Below are positions 1-6,742 of a stretch of 10,000 bases of DNA, piece by piece. The stretch lies in the NCBI GenBank assembly GCA_022013615.1, contig JAKLQB010000811.1:1-10000 (forward strand), given 5' to 3'. How positions within the stretch are numbered: position 1 is the first letter of the stretch; each line of letters begins with the position of its first letter. The notes under the pieces are model-generated. The model was not told the DNA's origin. It saw nothing but the letters and a program-made list of their open reading frames with translations, and did not search any database. The position numbers were made by a program, and so were the translations under genes. The stretch is from Desulfobacterales bacterium. Its GTDB lineage: Bacteria; Desulfobacterota; DSM-4660; Desulfatiglandales; Desulfatiglandaceae.

Positions 1-682
1 AAGTTGATAGAAAGTTCTTTTACGGTCAAAAAGCCTAAACGAGGGATAAGAGCCTTTTCTTGAGAACTTCTGTGCTCCAGACAGAACACCCACATCCTGT
101 CAGGAGCAAGACTGGCAGTATTTGAGGTGTGTGTCCATGTTCAGACCTCCCTGCTGGAGGTTAAAGAACAGAAGGGAAAATTATAGGTTTATGAAACGCC
201 TTTAAAAGAGAAAAGTCCAGGAAAATCCGTTTTCAGAGTCACCTCAGGCTTAAAGATTTCTCTCAGATAAAGACTAAGCTATAATCTAAAGATATTGCGA
301 TTCCAGCCTTGACCGTCATGGTAGATTTCTTGCCAAGTCTGGTTCATAAGTGTTTAGATTTGGTTGCGACTTCAGAAAAGTATCCTAGACTTATTCGGTT
401 TGAAAACTGCTACATACCACCAATCTTGCCATAGGCTAAAACTGGAGAAATGATAATTTTAATAAAAATTACCTGCTAATCAAAAAAGATAAGAATCCGT
501 TTTTCCAGCGAGAGAGCATAGGCAAGCTGGCCTTGTGTTTCTATGAAAAAACTCTCCCATGTTTATACCATTTTAAAATTTCTAGTTTATGAATTGTTTT
601 TAAGATTAGCTGAACAGGACTACTTGCCCATGTTATAGCTTTTACTGTCTGCCCCGTGAGTAGGGAAAGGTGTAGAGCTTCA
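1..682. other. Non-coding, AT-rich stretch, no gene seen
   Basis: I find no credible gene here. The only organised structure is the hairpin repeat at 73-179. A 38-codon frame at 318-434 (+) has no ribosome binding site and no family resemblance. The part just after the neighbouring SDR stop codon (600-682) has no clear rho-independent terminator for that minus-strand gene. Confidence 0.7.
73..179 (+). repeat. Structured hairpin repeat, copy 1 of 3
   Basis: Seen directly: an 11-bp stem with one A-A mismatch (TGCTCC-A-GACAG at 73-84 pairing with CTGTC-A-GGAGCA at 97-108). Next comes a conserved linker containing GTATTTGAGGTG (118-129) and TCC, then a second stem (ACCTCC 145-150, loop CTGCT, GGAGGT 156-161), then AAGGGAAA (172-179). 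The same order and spacing recur at 9776-9885, and the first half recurs at 9099-9160. In this copy the inner stem is GAC/GTC where the other two have AAC/GTT, a compensatory change that suggests selection on the fold. Strand is arbitrary. The function is unknown; it could be a small RNA, a mobile-element end or a genomic repeat. Confidence 0.7.
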
Positions 683-2203
683 CTAAATCAGTTTTGGTTT
701 GAATTTATGGGGGCTGTCTATGATAGGCCGGTCAACTCTTCTGGCCACCTGCTTGAGCATGCCCCCGAAGAGTAGGTCATGGAAAGGCAATAGTGCGTAC
801 CAATAAAGCATTCCATAGAGTCCCCTGGGTCTGAATCTTGTGCAGAGTCGGAGTTCTGTCCCGGATCCCAACGAGGCAACATTAAACTCTAGAATCGCCT
901 CTCCAGGCAGTTTCATCTCGGCTACCAGTATCAAACGCTTAGGCGGATACACCTCCAGAACACGCCAAAAATCAAGTGCGTCGCCCACCAACACATGTTC
1001 AGGATGGCGGCGGCCACGCCGCAATCCCACACCGCCAACGAGATTGTCCATCCAGCCCCGCAGCTGCCAGAGAAAGTCCCCATAATACCACCCGTTCTGG
1101 CCGCCGATCCGACTTATGATCGGCCAGACTTCATCAGGCGAGGCTGCTATACCTACCCTGAACCCGCCTTGCAGGAGAGTACCGCCAGCGTAAGGTGCGT
1201 CTCCGGCGTGGACCCACTCCGGGGGTTTCAGTTCACCGGCGTCCGTCCAGCGGGTCTCGACTAATTGCAGTGATTCTTTCTGAATAGCCCTTCTGATGGC
1301 ATCCCGGCACGTCATCAATTCTTGGGGAATTATCCTGGTGATGCGGTCATCCATGACCGCCATCTGGCTTGCAGCGCCCTCTAATAGCGGTTCGGCAATG
1401 CTTGGTGGTACAGGCAGGAGAAGTTTGGCCAAAGAGATGGCCAATTTGCGGCCTAAAGTGGAGGCGGGAAGAAAGCGGGGAGTAATGAATATTGGCTTAC
1501 GCAAACCAGCCTCCTCGGCGTAAAGTTCGAAAAGCCTCCGATTGGTGATGATGTCCGGACCGCCAATGTCAAAGGTCTGGCCGATCGTCTCGTCCTTCTC
1601 TAAGCAGCCGACAAGGTAGTTAAGGACGTTACGGATGCAGATCGGTTGGACCTTGGTGCCCATCATTTTGGCAGGGATCAAAATTATGAGCAAACGCTCT
1701 GCCAGATACCGGAGTATCTCAAAGGAGGCACTGCCCGAACCCAGGATATGGGCCGAACGTAAAAAGGTAACTGGCACCGGTCCAGACTGGAGTATCTTAC
1801 CGACCTCGGCCCTGCTTTTCAGGTGAGGACTCGAATCGGGCGACTCACCGCCAAGTCCACCAAGATAGATGACTCGCTCCAACTTCATCTTTGCGATCGC
1901 ACTGACAAAATTATGGGCCGCCCGGCGGTCGGCCAAGATAAATTCTCGTTGATCTGGGTCCATGGAGTGGACAAGGTAGTAGGCCGCGAAACAGCCTTGA
2001 ACTGCCTTGCTCAGCGAGGCAGGGTCCTGAAGGTCAGCCTGGGCAAGTTCCAGAGAGGGATGATCTGACCATCTCCTGCCGCGCAATTTGTCTAGAGAGC
2101 GGGCCATGGCCCGGACCCGATAACCAGCAGCCAGCAGCCTTGGGACTAAGCGCCCGCCCACGTACCCGGTGGCGCCTGTTACCAGAACGGGTTGAGTTCT
2201 CAT
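683..2203 (-). CDS. NAD(P)-binding SDR-family oxidoreductase with C-terminal DUF2867 domain
   Basis: A 506-residue atypical short-chain dehydrogenase/epimerase-like protein. The N-terminus carries the Rossmann nucleotide-binding signature GATGYVGG (residues 10-17, G10-x2-G13-x2-G16), followed by an NmrA/epimerase-like body to about residue 300. Residues of roughly 345-495 match the DUF2867 type, with GWYYGDFLWQLRGWMD near 371-386 and DFWRVLEVYPPKRLIL near 411-426. Proteins with this two-domain layout are usually about 480-510 residues, which fits. The substrate is unknown. I chose ATG at 2203 because GAGG lies 7 nt upstream and the Rossmann motif then falls at the expected position. The frame stays open to an ATG at 2359, but that start has no Shine-Dalgarno sequence and would add 52 atypical residues. 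It stands alone, with no operon partner visible. Confidence 0.9.
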   Translation of the reverse strand: MRTQPVLVTGATGYVGGRLVPRLLAAGYRVRAMARSLDKLRGRRWSDHPSLELAQADLQDPASLSKAVQGCFAAYYLVHSMDPDQREFILADRRAAHNFVSAIAKMKLERVIYLGGLGGESPDSSPHLKSRAEVGKILQSGPVPVTFLRSAHILGSGSASFEILRYLAERLLIILIPAKMMGTKVQPICIRNVLNYLVGCLEKDETIGQTFDIGGPDIITNRRLFELYAEEAGLRKPIFITPRFLPASTLGRKLAISLAKLLLPVPPSIAEPLLEGAASQMAVMDDRITRIIPQELMTCRDAIRRAIQKESLQLVETRWTDAGELKPPEWVHAGDAPYAGGTLLQGGFRVGIAASPDEVWPIISRIGGQNGWYYGDFLWQLRGWMDNLVGGVGLRRGRRHPEHVLVGDALDFWRVLEVYPPKRLILVAEMKLPGEAILEFNVASLGSGTELRLCTRFRPRGLYGMLYWYALLPFHDLLFGGMLKQVARRVDRPIIDSPHKFKPKLI

Positions 2204-2437
2204 TAATACAGCCTCTAATCCTTTGCCCGGATAAAAGGAATAGGCAGACTTTACAAGTAAAGGAAGTAGCAGTAAATTGCCTCTCTGTTTAAGTAGTATA
2301 GGGAGATAGGGGTTGGTCGTCAAGGATGACAGAATCCTCCTTAATTGAAGGTTCTCCATACCGCCGATATACTGTCATGATGATCCCATGCATTTTGGGC
2401 ACTTCATAGCCGATGCCCTCCAGGTAAGTTTAAGAAG
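2204..2437. other. Upstream region of the SDR gene, no gene
   Basis: This holds the ribosome binding site of the SDR gene (GAGG, 7 nt before the ATG at 2203) and presumably its promoter. I could not pick a convincing -35/-10 pair. The SDR reading frame is open to 2359 but looks like chance extension. Confidence 0.5.
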
Positions 2438-2568
2438 AAAAGCCGATTTGTCGCTCTGCCAAAATATCCTAGCCCATGCTCCACATCCTACAACGGCCGC
2501 TTCTTTCTCCCCATCCCCACCAGCGCGGCCTTGTCTTGGCAGAGAAGCTATTTCTCATTTCGGCTTTT
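2438..2568. repeat. Nested long imperfect palindrome (bidirectional terminator-like or palindromic element)
   Basis: Three perfect arm pairs are nested and colinear: AAAAGCCGA (2438-2446) with TCGGCTTTT (2560-2568), CTCTGCCAA (2454-2462) with TTGGCAGAG (2536-2544), and GGCCGC (2495-2500) with GCGGCC (2525-2530). The right side runs into a T tract (T2565-T2572), and the left side reads TTTTCTTCTT on the minus strand, so either strand would give a hairpin followed by U-rich RNA. The intervening segments are unequal in length, so this is not a simple inverted duplication. It lies between the SDR gene and the decayed DUF2284 gene, where a terminator for the minus-strand genes would be expected. 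A small palindromic element is the alternative. Confidence 0.6.
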
Positions 2569-2613
2569 TTTTGTTAACTTAATTTTTTACCAGCGTCCCG
2601 CCTTCCGTTTGAT

Positions 2614-2703
2614 TCAGTTACCATAAAGAATGGCTGCGCTGGCGTGAATTCCCTGATCGATTTCGGCACTCTCGAAGACTATATTGGTGAGACATTCAAG
2701 CAT
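2614..2703 (-). pseudogene. Possible 29-codon remnant, unrecognised
   Basis: A short minus-strand frame from ATG 2703 to TGA 2614 reads like the tail of a folded protein (NIVFESAEIDQGIHASAAI, helical and amphipathic). It has no ribosome binding site and sits directly downstream of the broken DUF2284 gene. It may be the 3' end of a deleted gene. I cannot name a family, and chance remains possible. Confidence 0.2.
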
Positions 2704-2721
2704 TGAATTGGACTGAATTGG

Positions 2722-2960
2722 TCATTCCACAACTACCAAACCCGCCAGGACTGCTTTAGGCGTTTCTTCTGCATTTGCATGGCTTCCAACAGGATTTGGC
2801 ATTTAAGCGGAACCCTTTCATCCACGGGAATCTCCTCGGTTTTGATTATTTTTGCATTCGCCGCACCCAGTTCAAAAGCTTTTTCTTTATACCGCTCTAA
2901 ATCTTTAAGAAGTTTCGATTCATCCAGAAAGGTACCAATTTTTACGATTTGGCTCTCCAT
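2722..2960 (-). pseudogene. DUF2284 (predicted metal-binding) gene, truncated and frameshifted
   Basis: The ATG at 2960 has a good ribosome binding site (AAGGAGG, 4 nt upstream). The first 55 residues match the start of DUF2284 proteins, most clearly in AKIIKTEEIPVDERVPLKC (residues 36-54), ending at the first expected cysteine. After that the frame turns into unlikely sequence and stops at 2733 after 75 residues, whereas the family is usually about 150-220 residues. From about 2800 a different minus-strand frame stays open to 2722 and reads HANAEETPKAVLAG, which resembles the PxxEETRK-type stretch after the CPP cysteine in this family. I infer a frameshift or small deletion near 2797 followed by loss of the 3' half. 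A short functional peptide is possible but less likely. Confidence 0.55.
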
Positions 2961-3515
2961 GCAGCCTCCTTGTATATAATAAATGTTATAATACGATTTA
3001 ACCCTTAAGGTTCCGAATCAAGGTGCATTGATCAGATTACCTATTTACCTGGCTGTGAATGGTAATTGAACGATAACGCGCCCGATTTTAGGACGCAATG
3101 GCATAAGAATCGTGTGTGTGCGAGCAAATTGTTGGAAAGCATATTCCGCTGATAGGAACTCCAGGCCCTCTATTGTTGAATCAGACCAATATGAAGCTCT
3201 ATTTTGATCTCGATGCATTGCCATGTTTGAAGATAATGCCTCCGCGGCCAATTAAAAAAAAGTTTGCTAAATTTATCGCATGCCTAATGCCGCATTCACG
3301 ATGCTTGTCACGCTTCTCACTTAAAATTATCAAAAGATCCGCTTGGAATGCAAACGAAAGTCCTGTAACAAACAAGGCGGATACAATATGTTGTATACCA
3401 CCTTTGAGCCTCAAACTTTTTGATATATTTAGAATCATAGAATCAGAAATCATAGCGGAAACCTACCAAGGTGTATCGCTTATCAGAGTAAGGTGGGATC
3501 TTCTATAATATGCAA
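2961..3515. other. Decayed or non-coding stretch between the DUF2284 remnant and the nitroreductase gene
   Basis: No gene can be named. On the minus strand two overlapping frames, 3453-3199 (84 codons) and 3251-3045 (68 codons), could be two pieces of one shifted gene. The first contains a hydrophobic run (SALFVTGLSFAFQADLLIIL) followed by a mixed charged segment with CGIRHAINLANF. Its ATG at 3453 has only a weak TAGG upstream. A plus-strand frame (3116-3508) covers the same bases. AT-rich TATAAT-like runs at 2970-2995 precede the DUF2284 fragment. Confidence 0.35.
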
Positions 3516-4343
3516 TTATTTCCAAGTCACCCGAGGCCGGTTTCGGGTGGGAATACGTTGGTATTTGAATTTGGGATAACCTACCATGATCGCTCCAAAA
3601 GCGAGGTGATCATTGGGCAAGCCCAGAGCGTTGAACAAAGGCGGGTGGCCATTTACCGCTTTGTAAAAATATCCACCCCAACAGGCTCCCAAGCCTATGC
3701 TTGTCGCGAACAAATCAAGGAGGCTAAGAGCCAATGCACAATCCTCAGCACCGAAGCCCCAGTTTTTGTCGGCGTGGGCAACTATGATATGAGGCGCGCC
3801 TCGGCAAATGCGTTCGTAGCCCTCATCCCAAGAGGCCACAGCCCTGATAAACCCCCTTGCTTCGGCCTCTTCCGGATTATCTCCGATAACCGCGCGCATC
3901 CAGTCGATGACCATACCGGCCAATCGTCGAACCTCCGCAGGTTCCTGTACCACAATCCAATGCCAGGGCTGCTGGTTTTTGGCCGACGGGGCGGAACAGG
4001 CTATTTCCAAGAGCTTTTCCAAGATGGTTCGAGGAACTGTCTTTTCTTTGAAGGACCTTATAGAGCGGCGTCCACGCAAAAACTGTTCAGCCTGTTCCGG
4101 AGTCACAAATAATTCCTGCTTGATAGGCTTACAGTCTTCGGGGCTCAACCAATCGAGACTCAGGGCCCCCGTGGGGCAGACGGTTACGCAATGGCCGCAT
4201 TTCAAGCAGACATCCTTAAAGTCCGAGGTTGGAGTCGGATAGTCCTCCTTAGAGTCCAACTGGATTACACGTGCAGGACATTCGGCCACGCAAATACCGT
4301 CCTGGTTACACTTTGTCTGATCAATGGTAATTAAACTCATCAT
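3516..4343 (-). CDS. Ferredoxin-nitroreductase fusion protein
   Basis: A 275-residue cytoplasmic FMN-dependent oxidoreductase with its own electron-entry domain. Residues 1-65 are a two-cluster ferredoxin: the second motif is the standard C46-x2-C49-x2-C52-x3-C56-P, while the first is C12-x2-D15-x2-C18-x3-C22-P, with Asp replacing the second cysteine. Residues of about 85-275 are a nitroreductase fold, with the N-terminal FMN phosphate-binding RRSIRSF (92-98), SAPSAKNQQPWHW (117-129) and the glycine-rich GLGACWGGYF (217-226). The family reduces nitro compounds, flavins or quinone-like substrates; the physiological substrate is not visible. The length is normal for ferredoxin-fused members, which are common in strict anaerobes. 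The start is ATG 4343, with AGGAG 6 nt upstream; ATG 4340 is the alternative. No intact operon partner is present. Confidence 0.93.
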   Translation of the reverse strand: MMSLITIDQTKCNQDGICVAECPARVIQLDSKEDYPTPTSDFKDVCLKCGHCVTVCPTGALSLDWLSPEDCKPIKQELFVTPEQAEQFLRGRRSIRSFKEKTVPRTILEKLLEIACSAPSAKNQQPWHWIVVQEPAEVRRLAGMVIDWMRAVIGDNPEEAEARGFIRAVASWDEGYERICRGAPHIIVAHADKNWGFGAEDCALALSLLDLFATSIGLGACWGGYFYKAVNGHPPLFNALGLPNDHLAFGAIMVGYPKFKYQRIPTRNRPRVTWK

Positions 4344-4366
4344 TCTCTCCTAATCCTTACTTTTAA

Positions 4367-4690
4367 TACGCTTTAGATAGATCATGCGGGAAAGATACCG
4401 CTAACCTTGACATAAGCCAAGCAGACCTTTTCCATTGGACACCCGATATATTGTGTCATTTGAAATCGGCTAATTTTAATCATGTTCTTGCCAAATACTT
4501 CAATCCAAGAGAACTCCAGTATACCTCTGGTAATCAAAACCCTTTTGATTGCATATATCTTGCCTTATGTTGCGAGTTGGTGTAACCGTCTAAAAACAAT
4601 GGATTTCTAATCTTCAGTGAAGGATATCCTAAATCGGCAGAAAAAGCAATGGGTTATGATGTTTTTCGAGAAGATGGAAGTAGAGACTGA
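4367..4690 (+). pseudogene. Remnant of a PIN-domain (VapC-like) protein, C-terminal half
   Basis: One plus-strand frame is open from 4367 to 4582, stops at TAA 4583-4585, and continues in the same frame to TGA 4688-4690. Just before the internal stop it reads NPFDCIYLALCCEL (about 4538-4579), the typical (Y/F)DxxYLALAxEL helix of PIN-domain ribonucleases. After the stop it reads FLIFSEGYPKSAEKAMGYDVF, close in layout to the final strand-helix of such proteins (normally ...FVTADxxLxxAAxxxGxxVF). No start codon, ribosome binding site or N-terminal PIN acidic motif is visible, and the SD..D-type residues are degraded. I infer a nonsense-disrupted, 5'-truncated toxin or nuclease gene. No antitoxin gene is recognisable. 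The final codons overlap the 15-nt direct repeat at 4684-4698. Confidence 0.4.
4392..4420 (-). promoter_or_regulatory. Possible sigma70-type promoter of the nitroreductase gene
   Basis: On the minus strand TTGGCT (4420-4415) and TATCTT (4397-4392) are separated by 17 bp and lie about 50 bp before the start codon. Each hexamer matches 4 of 6 consensus bases, so this is only a candidate. Confidence 0.25.
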
Positions 4691-4698
4691 CAACATAA
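4684..4698 (+). other. Left flanking direct repeat, candidate attachment site
   Basis: AGACTGACAACATAA matches AGACTCACAACATAA at 9026-9040 at 14 of 15 bases in direct orientation, and the pair brackets the recombinase operon closely. Direct repeats at the ends are expected after tyrosine-recombinase integration. That this pair is attL/attR is inference. Confidence 0.4.
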
Positions 4699-4751
4699 TA
4701 CTTTCTCCTTAATCCTACCCCTGCCTGTCCGGCCCTGCTCAAACCCCCGCC

Positions 4752-5771
4752 TTAGAGGCTATCGAGCCAGGCTAATAAATCTTCCTTGTTTTCCCATTGA
4801 AGTAGTTCTTCTATCTTTGGATCGGTGGTTAAGACCGATTGCATATATCTGATAAATTGTTTCTGTATGTGCCGTTTTCGATTGAGATCCAGGTGCAGGT
4901 AGATGGTAGTGGATTGGATGTTGTCATGTCCCAGGTGATTTTTGATATGGGTGATGGGGTCTCCCCGATAGAGCATATCCACAGCCCTGGAATGACGAAA
5001 GCTGTGTACGGGGCTAATCGCCTTGAGACGTTTAGGAGGAAGGGCCATGGAGAGGTATTTTTTACAAATACGATAAATGCCATGGCGTGTTAACTTCTCA
5101 CGGCGTTGATTGATAAAAAGGCGATACTGATACATCTGCTTTGGGGAGATACGATATCTTTTTATATAAAGCTGTAGGAGGTAAGTTGTTTTATTCTCAA
5201 GCTGTATGAGCCGGAATCGATCCCCCTTGCCTAAGATGGCCAAGGTTTTCTGCTGAGGGTTGAAGTAGTCGAGATTCAGGTTTGTGATTTCAGAAGCCCT
5301 GGCTCCTGAGTCATAGAGTAAATGGAGCAGGGTATAGTTCCGGAAGCCTTCATTTGTCTTAATATCGACGGCCTGAAAGACTTTGAGGATTTCCTCCTGG
5401 TAGAGAAAGCCGATCAGGGGTCTCTGGGCCCGCTTTTGTGGCATGTTGAGTATCCTATTGGCCAGCTCCTGTTGTTCGGGATACATAAAGCGAATCATTT
5501 TGGCAAAGGATTTAAGGGCCGCAAGCCGGTGATTACGGGTTTTGGCAATATTTTTGCGCTCCCGCTGGAGATCATTGAGGAATGCGATAATCAACTCTGA
5601 TGAGATGTGCTCCACCCTGAGTGATTTAATTTTGATACGGTAATGTTTTGCAGCAAAGGGGAGAAAAAGCTTAAAGGTATCTCGATAGGCTTTGATGGTA
5701 TTGTGGCTCACTCCCTTGATATGGGGGAGGTATTGCCCGAAGAACTGATGGATTAAGGGTGAAAGTTTCAT
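4752..5771 (-). CDS. Tyrosine recombinase, third of the trio (RitC-like position)
   Basis: A 339-residue site-specific DNA recombinase of the phage-integrase/XerC type, which cuts and rejoins DNA through a 3'-phosphotyrosine. An N-terminal SAM-like core-binding domain spans about residues 5-105. The catalytic domain carries R158 (GARASE), K182 (LGKGDR), H256-x2-R259-H260 (HSFRH), H282 (LGH) and nucleophile Y291 (TIYLHLD). All catalytic residues are present. After the tyrosine a 48-residue tail ends in an acidic, Trp-containing helix. The start is ATG 5771: it overlaps the upstream recombinase stop as ATGA, with GAGGAAGGA just before it, so translation is probably coupled. A TTG at 5789 would add six residues. 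It is the last gene of the operon, with no clear terminator behind it. Confidence 0.93.
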   Translation of the reverse strand: MKLSPLIHQFFGQYLPHIKGVSHNTIKAYRDTFKLFLPFAAKHYRIKIKSLRVEHISSELIIAFLNDLQRERKNIAKTRNHRLAALKSFAKMIRFMYPEQQELANRILNMPQKRAQRPLIGFLYQEEILKVFQAVDIKTNEGFRNYTLLHLLYDSGARASEITNLNLDYFNPQQKTLAILGKGDRFRLIQLENKTTYLLQLYIKRYRISPKQMYQYRLFINQRREKLTRHGIYRICKKYLSMALPPKRLKAISPVHSFRHSRAVDMLYRGDPITHIKNHLGHDNIQSTTIYLHLDLNRKRHIQKQFIRYMQSVLTTDPKIEELLQWENKEDLLAWLDSL

Positions 5772-6742
5772 TCCTTCCTCTTCTGCCAAAGGGCAAAATC
5801 AACCAGGTTTTTACGACTGAGGGCATCTGCGACCCTGAGATATACACTGGTATATTTGTATTCACTGTGACCCATATAGGCGGCCAGCACTGGGAGTGCG
5901 CGCTGGGGTGATTCTCCCCGCTCTTTAATCTTTATTAACGTATTGACTGCGAATGAATGGCGAAAAGAATGTGGCGTGGGCTGTAAGAAGTTCACATTGC
6001 CCATGAGCCTTCGTCCTTGATCGAGGCCGATCTTTATGAGGGTTTTACGGAAGACATATCTTACCTGTTCGCCTTTCAAAGGGCCCTGGTTTTTCCCTGC
6101 CAAAAGATAGGGGTTCTGATCATGAGGCATAAGAGATTTACGCACTGAGAGGTAGTTCTCGATTTCTGTCATGGCAGCCCTGGGAGCAGGGATCAGTCTC
6201 TGCTTTTTAAACTTGGTTTTTTCGATATACAGTGTCCCATCGTCGCTGCGGTAATGATTGTTCATCAACTTCAAGGGTTCTGAGATTCTCATGCCGCACC
6301 GGGCAAGGAGCAGCACGGCTAGGTAGAGGGCCAAATCTGTCAAAAAGTGTTTCTCGCTTCGACCGATCCTTTGAGAAAGAACCCTCAACACCTGATCGGT
6401 CTGTTCAGGGGAAAACACAAAGGGGATAATGCTGTTTTCCCTCAGAGGAGGGACATCCTGAAGTGGATTATCCTTCACATACTCCCGGCGCAAAAGGAAG
6501 TTGAAGAAGACCCTGAGGGATGAGAACACCCGGTTGACACTGCGAGGCTCCATCTCCAGGTTGGCCCTCATCTCAAGGAAGTAGAAGGGCGTAAGCGTAT
6601 CCCACTGTGCATTTGTCTGACTGAGATATCGATCAAAGACGAGGAGATGAGCTCGAGACAATTTTGTACTGTACCCCAGGTTTTGGCGGTAACTGAGATA
6701 CTCATCGAGTTGGTGGGCCATGAAACTTTCAAAGTTCTTCAT
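5768..6742 (-). CDS. Tyrosine recombinase, second of the trio (RitB-like position)
   Basis: A 324-residue tyrosine recombinase distinct in sequence from its two neighbours. The core-binding domain covers about residues 5-95. The catalytic domain has R152 (GMRISEPL), a basic strand TKFKKQR with K177 or a neighbouring lysine, H258-x2-R261-H262 (HSFRH), H292 (MGH) and Tyr301 (SVYLRV). The pentad is complete and the length is normal for XerC/D-like enzymes. There is a longer insertion between the box II Arg and the second His (KIKERGESPQRALP, about 271-284), as in several mobile-element recombinases. The start ATG 6742 has GGAAGGTG 7 nt upstream, inside the preceding recombinase gene, which it overlaps by 14 nt. 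The end overlaps the next recombinase by 4 nt. Both overlaps imply one transcript with coupled translation. Confidence 0.93.
   Translation of the reverse strand: MKNFESFMAHQLDEYLSYRQNLGYSTKLSRAHLLVFDRYLSQTNAQWDTLTPFYFLEMRANLEMEPRSVNRVFSSLRVFFNFLLRREYVKDNPLQDVPPLRENSIIPFVFSPEQTDQVLRVLSQRIGRSEKHFLTDLALYLAVLLLARCGMRISEPLKLMNNHYRSDDGTLYIEKTKFKKQRLIPAPRAAMTEIENYLSVRKSLMPHDQNPYLLAGKNQGPLKGEQVRYVFRKTLIKIGLDQGRRLMGNVNFLQPTPHSFRHSFAVNTLIKIKERGESPQRALPVLAAYMGHSEYKYTSVYLRVADALSRKNLVDFALWQKRKE

Noticed and set aside
318..434. 38-codon plus-strand frame
   Set aside because: No ribosome binding site and no recognisable family. Open frames of this length are common by chance in AT-rich DNA.
2204..2359. N-terminal extension of the SDR protein to ATG 2359
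   Set aside because: No ribosome binding site stands before 2359, the 52 extra residues look unlike a domain or clear signal peptide, and the ATG at 2203 has GAGG at good spacing right before the Rossmann motif.
2388..2582. 64-codon plus-strand frame
   Set aside because: It lies across the nested palindrome, has low-complexity Pro/Ser sequence and no ribosome binding site.
3510..4242. Long plus-strand frames opposite the nitroreductase gene
   Set aside because: Their sequence is the antisense of a well-supported gene and has no family resemblance.
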